DNA from: Aporrectodea caliginosa
Taxonomy: Eukaryota; Annelida; Clitellata; Crassiclitellata; Lumbricidae
Assembly (NCBI GenBank): GCA_020284085.1
Contig: JACEVL010000338.1
Coordinates: forward strand, 564,562-628,561
DNA length: 64,000 nucleotides
Direction of reading: 5' to 3'
Under the pieces are notes generated by a model, which searched no databases, was not told the origin of the DNA, and was given only the letters and a program-made list of their open reading frames with translations. Both the position numbers and the translations under genes were made by a program. Of this stretch, positions 35,755 to 47,900 are shown one piece after another. Every line of letters starts with the position of its first letter. Within the stretch, counting starts at the first letter, position 1.

Positions 35755-36069
35755 GTGATCAGTGTCTGCAGAATCTGAAGAACATAGCTGTTTACGAGGG
35801 ACAACAGAATACAATAATGAATCTATCAACTGATCCAAACAACGTAAAATGGACGGTTAGATCAACTCAAGATGAGTTAAGCACTTACACTATCAGCAAC
35901 TTTAACGGTTATAGAAATCCCGCGTTGACTGGTCTCTACGACGTTAACCAGACCGGTCTAGTTATCAAGAACGCGACAACAAGTGGAAATCCTATATCAA
36001 CAGCTGGGTTATACATCGGACAGTGTGTCAATAATACCAACAGAACAGGAGCCAAATTACTCGTCGTTC
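35755..36069 (+). CDS. Ig-like domain 1 exon, unit 3
   Basis: An internal exon of 315 bp, phase 1-1, acceptor TGTTTTCAG and donor GTAAGT at 36070. It starts GDQCLQNLKNIAVYEGQQNT, keeps Cys4, Trp33, Tyr87 and Cys91, and is open. Compared with units 1 and 2 it has Asp2, Gln6, VIKNATTSG and VNNTNRTG, which add a sequon at NAT. If the uncorrected frame of the unit 2 mucin exon were carried in, the second codon here would be TGA (35756-35758), so that frame cannot be used. The exon is enclosed, together with Ig2 of this unit, by a long inverted repeat (34141-34410 and 44663-44923). Confidence 0.85.
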
Positions 36070-36124
36070 GTAAGTTCTTTGGCTACCTTTCTTCTAATCT
36101 ATATCTGAATTATTAGTGACAGTG

Positions 36125-36480
36125 GATAACCTAGTTGCATGCAATGGCGCATATCTTAACTGTTACAGAGCGAGCATGTGGAACCACAAAGACACTATAG
36201 AGGTCGAGCGCATTGATTGGCGACCAGAACAGGCCGATGTTAAAGCATAGAGCTCCCGTAGATAGCAGATGCTCTGCCCATAACACTGTGCCAGACGATG
36301 GAGGAGGCCCTTTAATAGATGAGCTGCTGAACTTGGGGACATCCCGCGTTAACGCAGATATGTGGCCGAACCTAGGGACAACAACAGTTAAACGAGCAGT
36401 CGCGCGCAAAACCCCTTCCAGGGGATGCAGGCCGACCTGTGGAAGCAGAAGAAGCAGAGAGAGAGCCAGTGACAACCCTC
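36125..36480 (-). mobile_element. probable LINE fragment
   Basis: A minus-strand frame with LEGVLRATARLTVVVPRFGH resembles the C-terminal block of ORF2 proteins (the VLRSAARLI-type motif also seen at 17290). It is otherwise degraded. Moderate confidence only. Confidence 0.45.
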
Positions 36481-36680
36481 AACTGACGCATTTGATAATA
36501 AGATGAACGAGACGGTAATATGACTATAAATGTTACTATCCAACGACCCACTGCAGTTGCATTACAAGCTTAAATACAATGAAACGCAAATAAGTAACAA
36601 GAAAGAAGCAGAATAAAGCATATTAAAATAAACACTAACGACAAATGGTTATTTATCGTTTGAACAATATTATCTTACAG

Positions 36681-36988
36681 GCTCAGGTCCACAGTGTTCC
36701 TGTATTCCGATCGATTATGCTTCCAATGTGTCGTGCAACGTCACTTACGCTGACAGTACTTATCATCCGATCTATCCGATTGTTACCTGGAAACTCAACG
36801 GAGCGTTCTTGGCATCATATACGCTACCGAGGACGATCCGAATGTGTTCTATGCAGAATCAAGAATTTCAGACATCAGCAGCGCTGGGATCTATACATGC
36901 GAGCTCACTTTTGCTCCACCAACTGACATCCAATTTCCATACATCGCAACGAATGCACCGGAGTTCAATGCATCTTGCTCAACAGAAG
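36681..36988 (+). pseudogene. Ig-like domain 2 exon, unit 3, frameshifted
   Basis: The splice borders are intact (acceptor TATCTTACAG, donor GTAAAT at 36989), but the length is 308 bp instead of 318. Relative to unit 2, 7 nt are missing just after codon 51 (CCGAGGAC then GATCCGAATG, about 36835-36838) and a further 3 nt near 36880. The first half keeps GSGPQCSCIPIDYASNVSCN and Trp37. After the 7-nt loss the Ig frame is out of register, and the F-strand YTC motif is found only in another frame. The shifted frame stays open to the donor but no longer encodes an Ig core. It leaves in phase 0, so the following mucin exon would be read Gln/Leu-rich and stop at TGA 45094-45096. It may be dispensable by exon skipping, or the unit is null. 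Confidence 0.8.
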
Positions 36989-37068
36989 GTAAATGATAGA
37001 ACCAAACAATCGAAGAAAAAAGCCATATTATCTTGGATCAAGTGTTAGCATAAACAGATTATGTATAT

Positions 37069-39799
37069 TAGGGTGTCCCATGATAGCATTGAAAAAGAAT
37101 AATTGATTAAACTTTTAACGCAGTCCATCTAAAAAGTTTCTGTATGGTCCGATAATAATACTTAAAAATTCTATGACATTTAAAAAATATTTAGGGGTCC
37201 CCCAAGGCTCATAGAATTAGTGCAATTGATCCTAAATTACGCGTGCCATTTCTGAGTTTGACAATTTTCGCAGGAACACACATTGATCCCATAATAACAT
37301 GCTTAGTATCTTTTGGAAGCTCTTAGATAGTAGAATCTACAAACATATAGCCTTATTGTATATGTGAATAAAGTTTAAAGTGTGAAGAAGACAGAAGACA
37401 TGCCGAATCAAGATCTGTTCGCAGTGAAACTGCCGAACAAACCAAGGATGACTTTCAAGCCTGAAAATCTGTCACGCACTGGGATTGCAAGCTGCTACCT
37501 GACATCACTGCAGTATACACGGGCAAAGTGAACAGATTGCCAGTCCTCATTTCTTCTCTAGTTGATGGAAATACCAAACTTCTGGGTGTGCCAAAGTTGG
37601 TTAGGAAATGCAGCAGCGGTAGCGGTTCTGGACCTTTTGAAGTCGTGGCAGTGCGATGCATTTGTAATCGCCATGCGCTTTGACACACCGGCCTTAAAAA
37701 CCGGCAGAGTTAGAGTCTGCACCCTTCTAGAGACAGCCATCGGTCTTAATCTGCTGTAGATGGCTTGTCAACATTCATTCATTCATTTCGAACATTTGTA
37801 TAGCATCCCTTCAAGAAAACTACTCAGAGGCGCAAATGTTTGAAGTCCTGTTGTCTTACGCATTCGTAGTGTGCATCGGTAAAGTTTGCCCATCACCTGG
37901 GCCCGACATTCTGCTCTTCAATCGGCGTGAAGAGCAGAAATCGCCCCCCGTACAGAAAAAGTCTAGAGCCGCCCCTGCTTCAAGCGGTTTAACCTTAAGA
38001 GAAATGATCCGACCTGGCCAACCGTCAACCAAAGCCTCGACTAATGAATGCCATTGATGTCTGTGTCTGACAAATTGAAGATGTTCATTACTGAGCACTT
38101 TCAACGTTACCATCCTCGAGATGATCCTCGAGAATTCCTCCAACTCGCGGCATCCATGGTTGCATTGAGCAGTTCGGCAGCGGTTTGCAAGCCTGGTAAC
38201 CTTCACAGAGCGTGTTGGATGGCAAAGGCAATATACTCGATGAAGATTGAATTGCTTTATGATGGAAAGAATCGGTTAATCCAGTTGACGGCCCGTGAAT
38301 TACAGGGCATCCAACGATTTAACAGATTTGTTGTTAACATCTACATTCTACAACCAATCGTGGTTCTCATGTGGAGTCGCCGCTGCAGTACACCCATCAA
38401 TGACATTCAACTAATCCAAAGGCTGCATGATTATGAAGTTGTCGCTGTGCAATCCACAGGACTGAAGATGATGCAGCGTCATTCTTGGTACCTAAGCCAA
38501 GAGCAATCGACCATCTCTCTGTTCTCTCAGCATCTGTCTACTGAAGAGAAAGCAGTTTATCTCGACAATGAGATATGTTCGAAGATTGCACCTGGTTCTT
38601 CCCCGTAGCTTAACGGAATTATCTATTTCTTGAAGCTTGTTCCGAACTACCGCCATCCACGACAGTTTTTGTATATTCCAGATGAAGAGTGGCCGGAAAG
38701 CCAGTCGTATAAGATCGCATAATTTTTATGAGTTTGTTAATAATTTGACCTGTGTGAATAACAGTGCTGATACAAAATTTCAATTCAACAATAATGAAGA
38801 ACGAGGTTTCTTCTACAAGTTAGCGAAAAACATTGGCATGACTTTTCCAAGAGCAATCGTGACAATCTTGCAGACATGTAGAATTGTAAATTGGTCCATA
38901 GCCATAGCTGTACCGCCTCTTTGAAACAAACTCCCACCAGGGCTACGACAAATATCCGATCCATCCCACGAACTCGCCAAAACCTCACCTCTTGCTATCT
39001 CTCCACAGGTCTTACACTCAAAACTGAAAACACTGCTTTTTCACAAAGCCTATCCCGATCCGATTCCTTCTCTTCTCCTCACCTCCCTGGCCATTTCAAC
39101 ACCAAGTATCATCCACCTTAGCCGTCTGACTGTCTGCCTGCCTGACTCTCTGGATTTTGACCACATGCCTATCGATTCTGTTTTGATTAAGCGTCAGAGA
39201 ACAAGTTGGTTCCCGCGACTTCGCTTTGTGGGCGCTCTATAGAAATCTCGAGTTTACGATTGCGATTAGAATGTAGATTGTAGAACTGAAGAATAAGCAC
39301 CTGAAGGTGCAAGCAGTGATTAAGAATAAGCAGTTGAAGGTATGGACGAGCTGAAACCATGGCTTGTTGCACTATCAAAGATTTGTAAGTTAATAATGAC
39401 TACTCCTAGCAATTAGTGGTAGGCCTAATAACTGATATTGCGAAAGACCTAAAATCTCGAGTTTTGTACATTTTTTGCATTATTTGATCTTAAAACAGTA
39501 CCTACGTATCGAACTGTATCCAATAAAGTTACAAACTTCTAGATTATACTATTTAAGAGCTTTCCAATGGTATTAAATATGTTATCATGGGATCAAAGGT
39601 TGGTATCTGAAAGCGTTTAGAAATTGGACACGTCAGGCGCAAATTATGCCAATATTGGGAAAAATGTAAGTGTCTTGGGGGACCACTAAATATTCTTTAA
39701 ATGTCATAATATTTTTTAGGTATCATTACGGGACAATAAAGAAACTTTTTAGAGGGACTGCATAAAAATTGTCCACAAAAATATTTCTGGGACACCCTA
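37069..39799 (+). mobile_element. hAT-type transposon with decayed transposase, 2.73 kb
   Basis: The ends are TAGGGTGTCCCATGATAG and TTCTGGGACACCCTA, with subterminal inverted repeats of about 260 bp. The flanks ATGTATAT and ATGTTTAT (37061-37068, 39800-39807) match at 7 of 8 positions. The + strand interior holds broken transposase frames in order: THWDCKLLPDIT and VNRLPVLIS near 37470-37540, a CFDT-like region near 37670, then HRACWMAKAIYSMKIELL and LTARELQGIQRFNRFVVN in the frame 38048-38608. LINE scraps sit at 37771-37840 and 38920-39180. Unit 4 shows the empty site at about 63025-63045. Confidence 0.85.
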
Positions 39800-39807
39800 A
39801 TGTTTAT

Positions 39808-40780
39808 GAATAAATAGGATGCCATGGAGGAGTAGCACAAGATTTTACGGCTGTTGCTTACTGTACTATATTACTTTTTATTGTAATTAGTCACTTCTAT
39901 CGCGCCAAAGACTTTCTAACACGCCTCAGCCGTATAGCGACGTTTCTTAAGCGAAGGAAAATGTTTGTGATATAATAACACAGGTCAACAAATAAAACGT
40001 TTTTCCTAACATTTTCAAAAGGCTGTTTTTATACTAATTTTGTGGTGCTGAATCCAAATACGGCCATTAAGGTCCATCAGCACGTACAGTTTTTTGTTAT
40101 TTTCCTTATGATATAGCTGCTAAGAATAAAAAATATGGGTATACTGAGAGTTACAGTCATTTTGATTGTTCTCATGAAATGTCATTTTAATAAATTTCTT
40201 TTACAAAAGATCATGTTTGTAGAAAATTTAAAAGTTGAGTTTTTCAATAGTAATAATAATGAGAAACATGAAAACTTTACTCGATCTTTTGCACAATTGC
40301 ACCTGCCAGCTGTTGATTTCTTCCTCTTATGTGGTGGAGTGTATTCCTTCCTAGTCGCCTGTCATTGCTGGATTCCATCTGCCTTAATACATCTGCTCCA
40401 TGGTTCGGATATCCTATTGAAATCTTCCACCCTGCTCATCGCCGATTGCTCCAAAGTTCTTGGGAAAGAAGTCAAGATGCGAATTCAATTATAGAATGAC
40501 ATGTGTGGAGTTCTACAACTTTGTTTTAGGACACAAACCGTTGCTGAAAGCTGTGTTGGGCAATTTAAAATACTTCTTTAAATCAAAATCATGATCATCA
40601 CATAAGAAGGCTGCTTGAAAACTTGATCTGAACGACAGAATCTGCATCGTGTTCTTAAAGTTAAACTATTTCATAAAATCTCAGTCACAATTTCACAAAA
40701 TTGCAGAAATCAATGTCGCAAATTAACCATGACTTAGAATGTAATAGCAATAAATACTCATCTGGATCACTTCCTATCTT
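39808..40780 (+). other. intron segment, nothing recognised
   Basis: The first 150 bp (AATAAATAGGATGCCATGGA onward) match 63038-63190 of unit 4 and are native intron. The rest holds a frame of 119 codons at 40135-40494 that I do not recognise and for which I see no supporting context. Confidence 0.4.
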
Positions 40781-41215
40781 TCTGAGCGCCCTACCTCTGC
40801 CACTTTTCACTCATCTCGGTCGTCTTGGTGCCCTGATCCTGTTGGTCTCCCTTCGGGTTCTATTCTTGGACCCCTTCTCAGCCTTCTCTACATCCTCCTT
40901 AGTCCTTACAGCTGATGTGGGGTCTCTACTTCCACCCTATTCTCTTACTTGCATCATATTCTCTCAATTCTCTAACCACTCCATAGGAGTGGTAAGAGAA
41001 GTGTACACCCCAGAGCAGTGGCAAGAGAATTGGGTCCTTCTCTTTGGAATAGCCTTCCCTCTGACCTGCGTTCTCTCCCGCGAGCCTCCCTGGCTCTATT
41101 TTTGGCTGAGTAAAGTACTTAAGACTTTCCTTTTTGACCGGGCCTGGGTCGGGAGCGCCTCTGAGTGGTGATCTTGAAGTGGTGCTACATAAATTTCATA
41201 GATAGATAGATAGAT
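40780..41215 (+). mobile_element. LINE fragment with GATA tail
   Basis: Broken + strand frames around GVPQ/ILGPLL-type sequence (GFYSWTP in one phase) lead to FLFDRAWVGSASEW, the usual LINE C-terminus here, a stop, and a 3' tail ending in GATAGATAGATA. Confidence 0.75.
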
Positions 41216-41762
41216 ATTTGTACCTAACAAAAATCTTTAATAACATCATTTAAACACAGAAATGACTCTGTTGCACGACGTGCATGGTCGCCTCACTAAT
41301 GATCGTAACTCGTGAGGTGTTTTACGAGAAAATTGCGTCCCGACTTCTTAGTTCGAAAAGGTGACAACCTTAGTTAGACAAGCTGTGATTCCAGTAGTAT
41401 AATACGCAATAAATGCAAGAAATGAATCTTTAATAGCGTTTCATAGTTCTCGATAAAATCTCAAATGAACTGACAATAGTTTCCTCTTCAGGGCTCCACA
41501 GGAAACTCTTCACCATACATGTAAATGATTTCTATGCAGCACTCTCCTTCCAATCAATATTTCTTCAAAGTCAGTATCATTCAGTAGCTTCGTAATCAAC
41601 TGACCAACGAAGATACCTTTCGCCTATTCAGTAAGGCCAACATAGCATGCAATGCCATAGGAGTAGGGGATATTTCTGTGGGGCAAGATATTAGCCTAGA
41701 TCGATTCAGAAATAAATCCCGAATAACACTGGGCAACAAGCATTTGGCTAACACCTGTTCCT

Positions 41763-41945
41763 AACTAAATTGGACATGCTGATTCCAAATCCAAAAACCG
41801 TTTTTGTCTATCACGTCCAGTTTTTAAGTTATAAGGTTACTGGGATTCTTTCAGCTGTATATGCCTATACCTTAATAAATTCGGCATGCTGAATCCAAAT
41901 CGGGTAACCGTTTTTGTCTATCACGTCCACTTTTTAAGTTATAAT
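41763..41945. repeat. two-copy tandem repeat, about 110 bp
   Basis: GGACATGCTGATTCCAAATC and CGGCATGCTGAATCCAAATC each lead into AACCGTTTTTGTCTATCACG and TTTTTAAGTTATAA. The two copies are diverged. Confidence 0.85.
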
Positions 41946-42639
41946 TAGGTTCTGCAGCTGATCTGGATAAGCCATATAAGCCTCAAATGGCTGAAGAAGA
42001 GCCTCACCAATTTGACTCATGAGAGACTTGTTATTATCAAAGTGGAAAGCAGAAGTGTTAGGTGCAAGACTCAAGCAATGGAATCTGCTAAAAAAAGACA
42101 CACACAATTTGTGTTTTTCGTAATATTCATACCAATCTGGCTTCCTTTTACCAAGTGGAAGGTGGCATTTGTTTCTGTGCTGATGTTGATGGTCTCACGC
42201 ATGAGCTAGGATAAGAACATGGGAACCATTTGTTTGGTCTAGGTATTGAAGGAGCAGTGAATCATGCTGAGCTTGTAGAGAAAATTCTGAGGGCATGAGT
42301 TGTTGGGTGCTAGGATGTCACTGATGTAGCATTTCTACATTTTCCACCCAATCTGGGCGATGTCAGCGATGAGCATGGGGAAAGGTTCCATCAGAATATA
42401 AAGATGATTGACAGCGGATATCAGAGGAAGTTAAATCATAGCATGATGAAAGACTATTGTTGATTTTGGCAACGAGAGACGGATGTGCCTTACACACGTA
42501 AAAGCAAAGGCCCTAATCAGTTTTGAACACTGCTTTCACTTATAGTGTAAGTTGAGAAAGATGTAATTGTTCATTAGCATGTTTGTTATATGTTCTTTCT
42601 TGTGTGTTTTAACAGTAAATGCATTAACATCATTTTAGG

Positions 42640-43295
42640 GCGAGATATTTCATACTGCAAATGTCCCGCATTAATTTGCAATTTTGTAGAACCTCACTAA
42701 TACATGCCTAAAAAACCTGACGCGCTAGCTAAATTTCAGTTTCATATATGAAATCAGCGTCCAAAATTTAGCTAAGAATAAGCGCTAAAGCAAATGCCTG
42801 ATACAATTTTAATACTTTGCTTTTGCTTGCAGTATGAGCTGAGAATTCGCAATTGTGTAGAACTTCACTGAAGCCTACCTGAAAAACTAGACGTGCTAGA
42901 CAAATTTCGATTTCATATTTGAAATCAGCATAAAATTTAACCAAGAAAAACCACAACATCAAGTGACTCAGACATCTTTAATATACTTTCCTTTCGCCGA
43001 TAGTATGAATTGAGAATTCGCAATTTTGTAGAACCTCACCGATGGTTACCGACAAAACCAGACGTCCTAGCCAAATTTTGATTTAATATTTGAAATTAGC
43101 ACCCAAAATTTAGCTAAGAACAAACGCAAAGGCAATGTCTGATACATTTTAGTACTTTGCTTTCGTTGATAGTATGAGTTGAGATTTCGCAATTGTGTAG
43201 AACCTCACTTATGCGTACCTAAAAACCCTAACGTGCTAGCCAAATTTCGATTTCACATTTGAAATCAGCGCCCCAAATTTAGCTAAGAACAGTTC
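42640..43295. repeat. tandem array of about 170-bp units
   Basis: The word GCAATTTTGTAGAACCTCAC (or variants) recurs at 42678, 42849, 43020 and 43189, giving periods of 171, 171 and 169 bp. Each unit contains GCTAGCCAAATTTCGATTTC and AAATTTAGCTAAGAA. Copies are diverged, with about 3.7 units present. Confidence 0.9.
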
Positions 43296-43734
43296 TAAAG
43301 TTCTGAGTAGCAAACAAAAAATATTATTTTGTTGCCCAGTGTTATTATTGGCGTTTGTTCACCATTATTCCTGGCGACTACTTGACCAAAAACATGAGTA
43401 CCCAAAATTTGGGGCACTTGCCCCTCTGACTCCTGCCTCCTACTCCTATGTGCAATGCAGCACACATGAAAATCCCACTGACTGTCCTGATCACCAACAA
43501 GACAGCCAAAATGTTAGTAGTAGGCTTACTTCACAGTCTTTGTTAAACAACGACTGTCAGATATTATAATAATGTCAACACATAGCAAAATTTATCTGGT
43601 AAATTTATAAACCCACGTGGCTGTCCTTTTTCCATTTTCACATCGAAATTTGCTGTGACACTAATTGCAAATGTTTTCACAACAGTAGGCTACAAATAAC
43701 AGAAATTAGGTAAAGTGGTGTGTTCTATTGTATT

Positions 43735-44465
43735 GTATTCAAACATTTAAAAAGCGCCTCTCATTGGATGATGAACCATATAGACGCGCTCCCACCGCGC
43801 AAGGCCAAAGAGAAGAAAAAGGTTTTGAGAAAAGCAAAGGTGCAAGAGAGGTTACTAGATAAAATTCGAGAGCGAGTAGACGGAGACAACTCATTCCAAA
43901 GAGAGGGACCAATTAATAGGACCGGGACTGAGCCATAGCTGTTCTAGTATGAGGAACTAGCAGCTCAAGTCTGTTTGTTGAGCGTAGTGGTCGATGGGAG
44001 GAGGCTGAAAGAGAGGCCGGAGTAATACATCAGCTAAATATTTTGGGGCAAGGCCCCATTGTGCCTTGAATACTAAAATGAGGATTTTGAATTTAATGCG
44101 AGCAGAGAGAGGAAGCCAGTGCAGTTGTTCAAGCATGAAAGTAGAAATGTGAGAGTACCGTGGTAGGCGTGCAGCATAATCTGGCGGCAGCATTTAGGAC
44201 CGACTGAAGCGGTGAACGACGAACCTTAGGAAGACCAATGAGAAGAGAACTACAGTAATCAATTCGGGAGCATATGAAAGCATGAACCAGAGTGGTGAAA
44301 ACAGAAGATGAGACAGAACGCCGAACAGCCCTAAGACGCCTTAAATGAAAATAACAAGAACGTGTTAGGTTAGAGATATGACCTGTAAATGATCTATCCC
44401 ACTTCCTGTCAAGAATAAGTAAGAAGCGCTGCATTACAATTAAAGAATTTCTACAAAATGACACT
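43735..44465 (-). mobile_element. LINE C-terminal fragment
   Basis: The minus-strand frame reads RSCYFHLRRLRAVRRSVSSS, HAFICSRIDYCSSLLIGLP and SVLNAAARL. After a frameshift come LHWLPLSARIKFKILILVFK and GLAPKYLADVL. This is the complete C-terminal order of a CR1/jockey-type ORF2, followed by a 3' tail. Confidence 0.88.
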
Positions 44466-44745
44466 TATGTGACCAGAAATGAACTATAACTTAAAAACGT
44501 GATGTGATGGAATTTCTTCCAGCCCCGATCTTAAATCAGGAGCCAAAAATGAATAAATAGCAGCCAACACAGTTCATGTTAGAAAAGCCTTTTATAATTT
44601 GAGCAATTAAAGATTCTCTACAAAAACGACATTTATTAGACAAAAATGACCTATAACATACAATGTGACGCTGTAGCCTTTTTTACAGACCAGATCTGAA
44701 ATCAGCAGCCAATAATGTATAAAAGGCAACCAAAATAAATCATGT
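44440..44745. repeat. diverged direct tandem duplication, about 160 bp
   Basis: ATTAAAGAATTTCTACAAAA...TTCATGT is repeated as ATTAAAGATTCTCTACAAAA...ATCATGT. The second copy forms the outer part of the inverted-repeat right arm. Confidence 0.75.
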
Positions 44746-44923
44746 GACCTAATACTTGTTGACTTGTGCAATTGTTTTACAGTGCTCTATGGATAGGTGA
44801 CATTGCGATATTGCAATAGCAACTTATAGAGATGCCAGGCCACTCGCTGCTTTAGATATAATACTGTCACCTAATTCACTCTAGCAATTCAAATTCCAAC
44901 ATATGCTACAATTAAATGCTGTA
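44663..44923 (+). repeat. inverted repeat, right arm
   Basis: The reverse complement of 34141-34410. It ends 20 bp before the unit 3 mucin acceptor. The inner part (GACATTGCGATATTGCAATA to CTTATAGAGATG) is also found upstream of the unit 4 mucin exon at 63242-63276. Confidence 0.9.
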
Positions 44924-44943
44924 ACTTTTTCTTGCCACTTTAG

Positions 44944-47900
44944 CGTGTCCAATTACAACAACTGGTCAACCAGAAACGCAAACAACAACTACTCCTGGAA
45001 CAACTACTCAACCATCAACAGGAACTACTCCTCCACCGACAACCACTCCTCCATCGACAGGAACTAGTACCCCACCGACAACTACTCCTCCGTTGACAGG
45101 AACTACTACTCCACCGACAACTACTCCTCCGTCAACAGGAACTACTACTCCACCGACCACTACTCCTCCATCCACTGGAACTACTACTCCACCGACAACT
45201 ACACCTCCATCAACAGGAACTACTACTCCACCGACCACTACTCCTCCATCCACTGGAACTACTACTCCACCGACCACTACTCCTCCGTCCACAGGAACTA
45301 CTACTCCACCGACAACTACACCTCCATCAACAGAAACTAGTACTCCACCGACAACTACTCCTCCGTCAACAGGAACTACTACTCCACCGACAACCACTCC
45401 TCCATCAACAGGAACTACTACTCCACCGACAACTACTCCTCCATCGACAGGAACTACTACTCCACCGACAACTACTCCTCCGTCGACAGGAAACTACTCC
45501 ACCGACAACTACTCCTCCACCGACAACTACCCCTTCCTCAACAGGAACAACTACTCCACCGACAACTACTCCTCCGTTGACAGGAACTACTACACCACCG
45601 ACCACTACTCCTCCGTCCACAGGAACTACTACTCCACCGACAACTACTCCTCCATCAACAGGAACTACTACTCCACCGACAACTACTCCTCCATCAACAG
45701 GAACTACTACTCCACCGACAACTACTCCTCCATCAACAGGAACTACTACTCCACCGACAACTACCCCTCCATCAACAGGAACTACTACTCCACCGACAAC
45801 TACCCCTCCATCAACAGGAACTACTACTCCACCGACAACTACCCCTCCATCAACAGGAACTACTACTCCACCGACAACTACCCCTCCATCAACAGGAACT
45901 ACTACTCCACCGACAACTACCCCTCCTTCAACAGGAACTACTACTCCACCGACAACTACCCCACCCCCTCAACAGGAACTACTACTCCACCGACAACTAC
46001 CCCTCCATCAACAGGAACTACTACTCCACCGACAACTACTCCTCCATCAACAGGAACTACTACTCCACCGACAACTACCCCTCCATCAACAGGAACTACT
46101 ACTCCACCGACAACTACCCCTCCATCAACAGGAACTACTACTCCACCAAAAACAACCCCTCCATCAACAGGAACTACTACTCCACCGACAACTACTCCTC
46201 CGTCCACAGGAACTACTACTCCACCGACAACTACCCCTCCATCAACAGGAACTACTACTCCACCGACAACTACTCCTCCGTCAACAGGAACTACTACTCC
46301 ACCGACAACTACTCCTCCATCGACAGGAACTACTACTCCACCGACAACTACTCCTCCGTTGACAGGAACTACTACTCCACCGACAACTACCCCTCCGTTG
46401 ACAGGAACTACTACTCCACCGACAACTACTCCTCCGTCGACAGGAACTACTACTCCACCGACAACTACCCCTCCATCAACAGGAACTACTACTCCACCGA
46501 CAACTACCCCTCCGTCAACAGGAACTACTACTCCACCGACAACTACCCCTCCGTCAACAGGAACTACTACTCCACCGACAACTACCTCCTCCTACTACTC
46601 GACAACTACAGGAACTACTACTCCACCGACAACTACCCCTCCATCAACAGGAACTACTACTCCACCGACAACTACTCCTCCATCAACAGGAACTACTACT
46701 CCACCGACAACTACCCCTCCATCAACAGGAACTACTACTCCACCGACAACTACCCCTCCATCAACAGGAACTACTACTCCACCGACAACTACCCCTCCAT
46801 CAACAGGAACTACTACTCCACCGACAACTACCCCTCCATCAACAGGAACTACTACTCCACCGACAACTACCCCTCCATCAACAGGAACTACTACTCCACC
46901 GACAACTACCCCTCCATCAACAGGAACTACTACTCCACCGACAACTACCCCTCCATCAACAGGAACTACTACTCCACCGACAACTACCCCTCCATCAACA
47001 GGAACTACTACTCCACCGACAACTACCCCTCCATCAACAGGAACTACTACTCCACCGACAACTACCCCTCCATCAACAGGAACTACTACTCCACCGACAA
47101 CTACCCCTCCATCAACAGGAACTACTACTCCACCGACAACTACCCCTCCATCAACAGGAACTACTACTCCACCGACAACTACCCCTCCATCAACAGGAAC
47201 TACTACTCCACCGACAACTACTCCTCCATCAACAGGAACTACTACTCCACCGACAACTACCCCTCCATCAACAGGAACTACTACTCCACCGACAACTACC
47301 CCTCCATCAACAGGAACTACTACTCCACCGACAACTACCCCTCCATCAACAGGAACTACTACTCCACCGACAACTACCCCTCCATCAACAGGAACTACTA
47401 CTCCACCGACAACTACCCCTCCATCAACAGGAACTACTACTCCACCGACAACTACCCCTCCATCAACAGGAACTACTACTCCACCGACAACTACCCCTCC
47501 ATCAACAGGAACTACTACTCCACCGACAACTACTCCTCCGTCAACAGGAACTACTACTCCACCGACAACTACCCCTCCATCAACAGGAACTACTACTCCA
47601 CCGACAACTACCCCTCCATCAACAGGAACTACTACTCCACCGACAACTACCCCTCCATCAACAGGAACTACTACTCCACCGACAACTACCCCTCCATCAA
47701 CAGGAACTACTACTCCACCGACAACTACCCCTCCATCAACAGGAACTACTACTCCACCGACAACTACCCCTCCATCAACAGGAACTACTACTCCACCGAC
47801 AACTACCCCTCCATCAACAGGAACTACTACTCCACCGACAACTACCTCCTCCATCAACAGGAACTACTACTCCACCGACAACTACCCCTCCATCAACAGG

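Noticed and set aside
38048..38608. 186-codon frame as a host gene
   Set aside because: It lies between hAT-type inverted ends with a near-8-bp duplication and shares blocks with other transposase remnants.
40135..40494. 119-codon frame
   Set aside because: No recognised domain, no splice context, and unit 4 lacks the region; not supported as a gene.
42640..43295. Possible CRISPR-like array
   Set aside because: The repeats are contiguous 170-bp units without spacers, in a eukaryotic intron; no array in the window has the repeat-spacer pattern.
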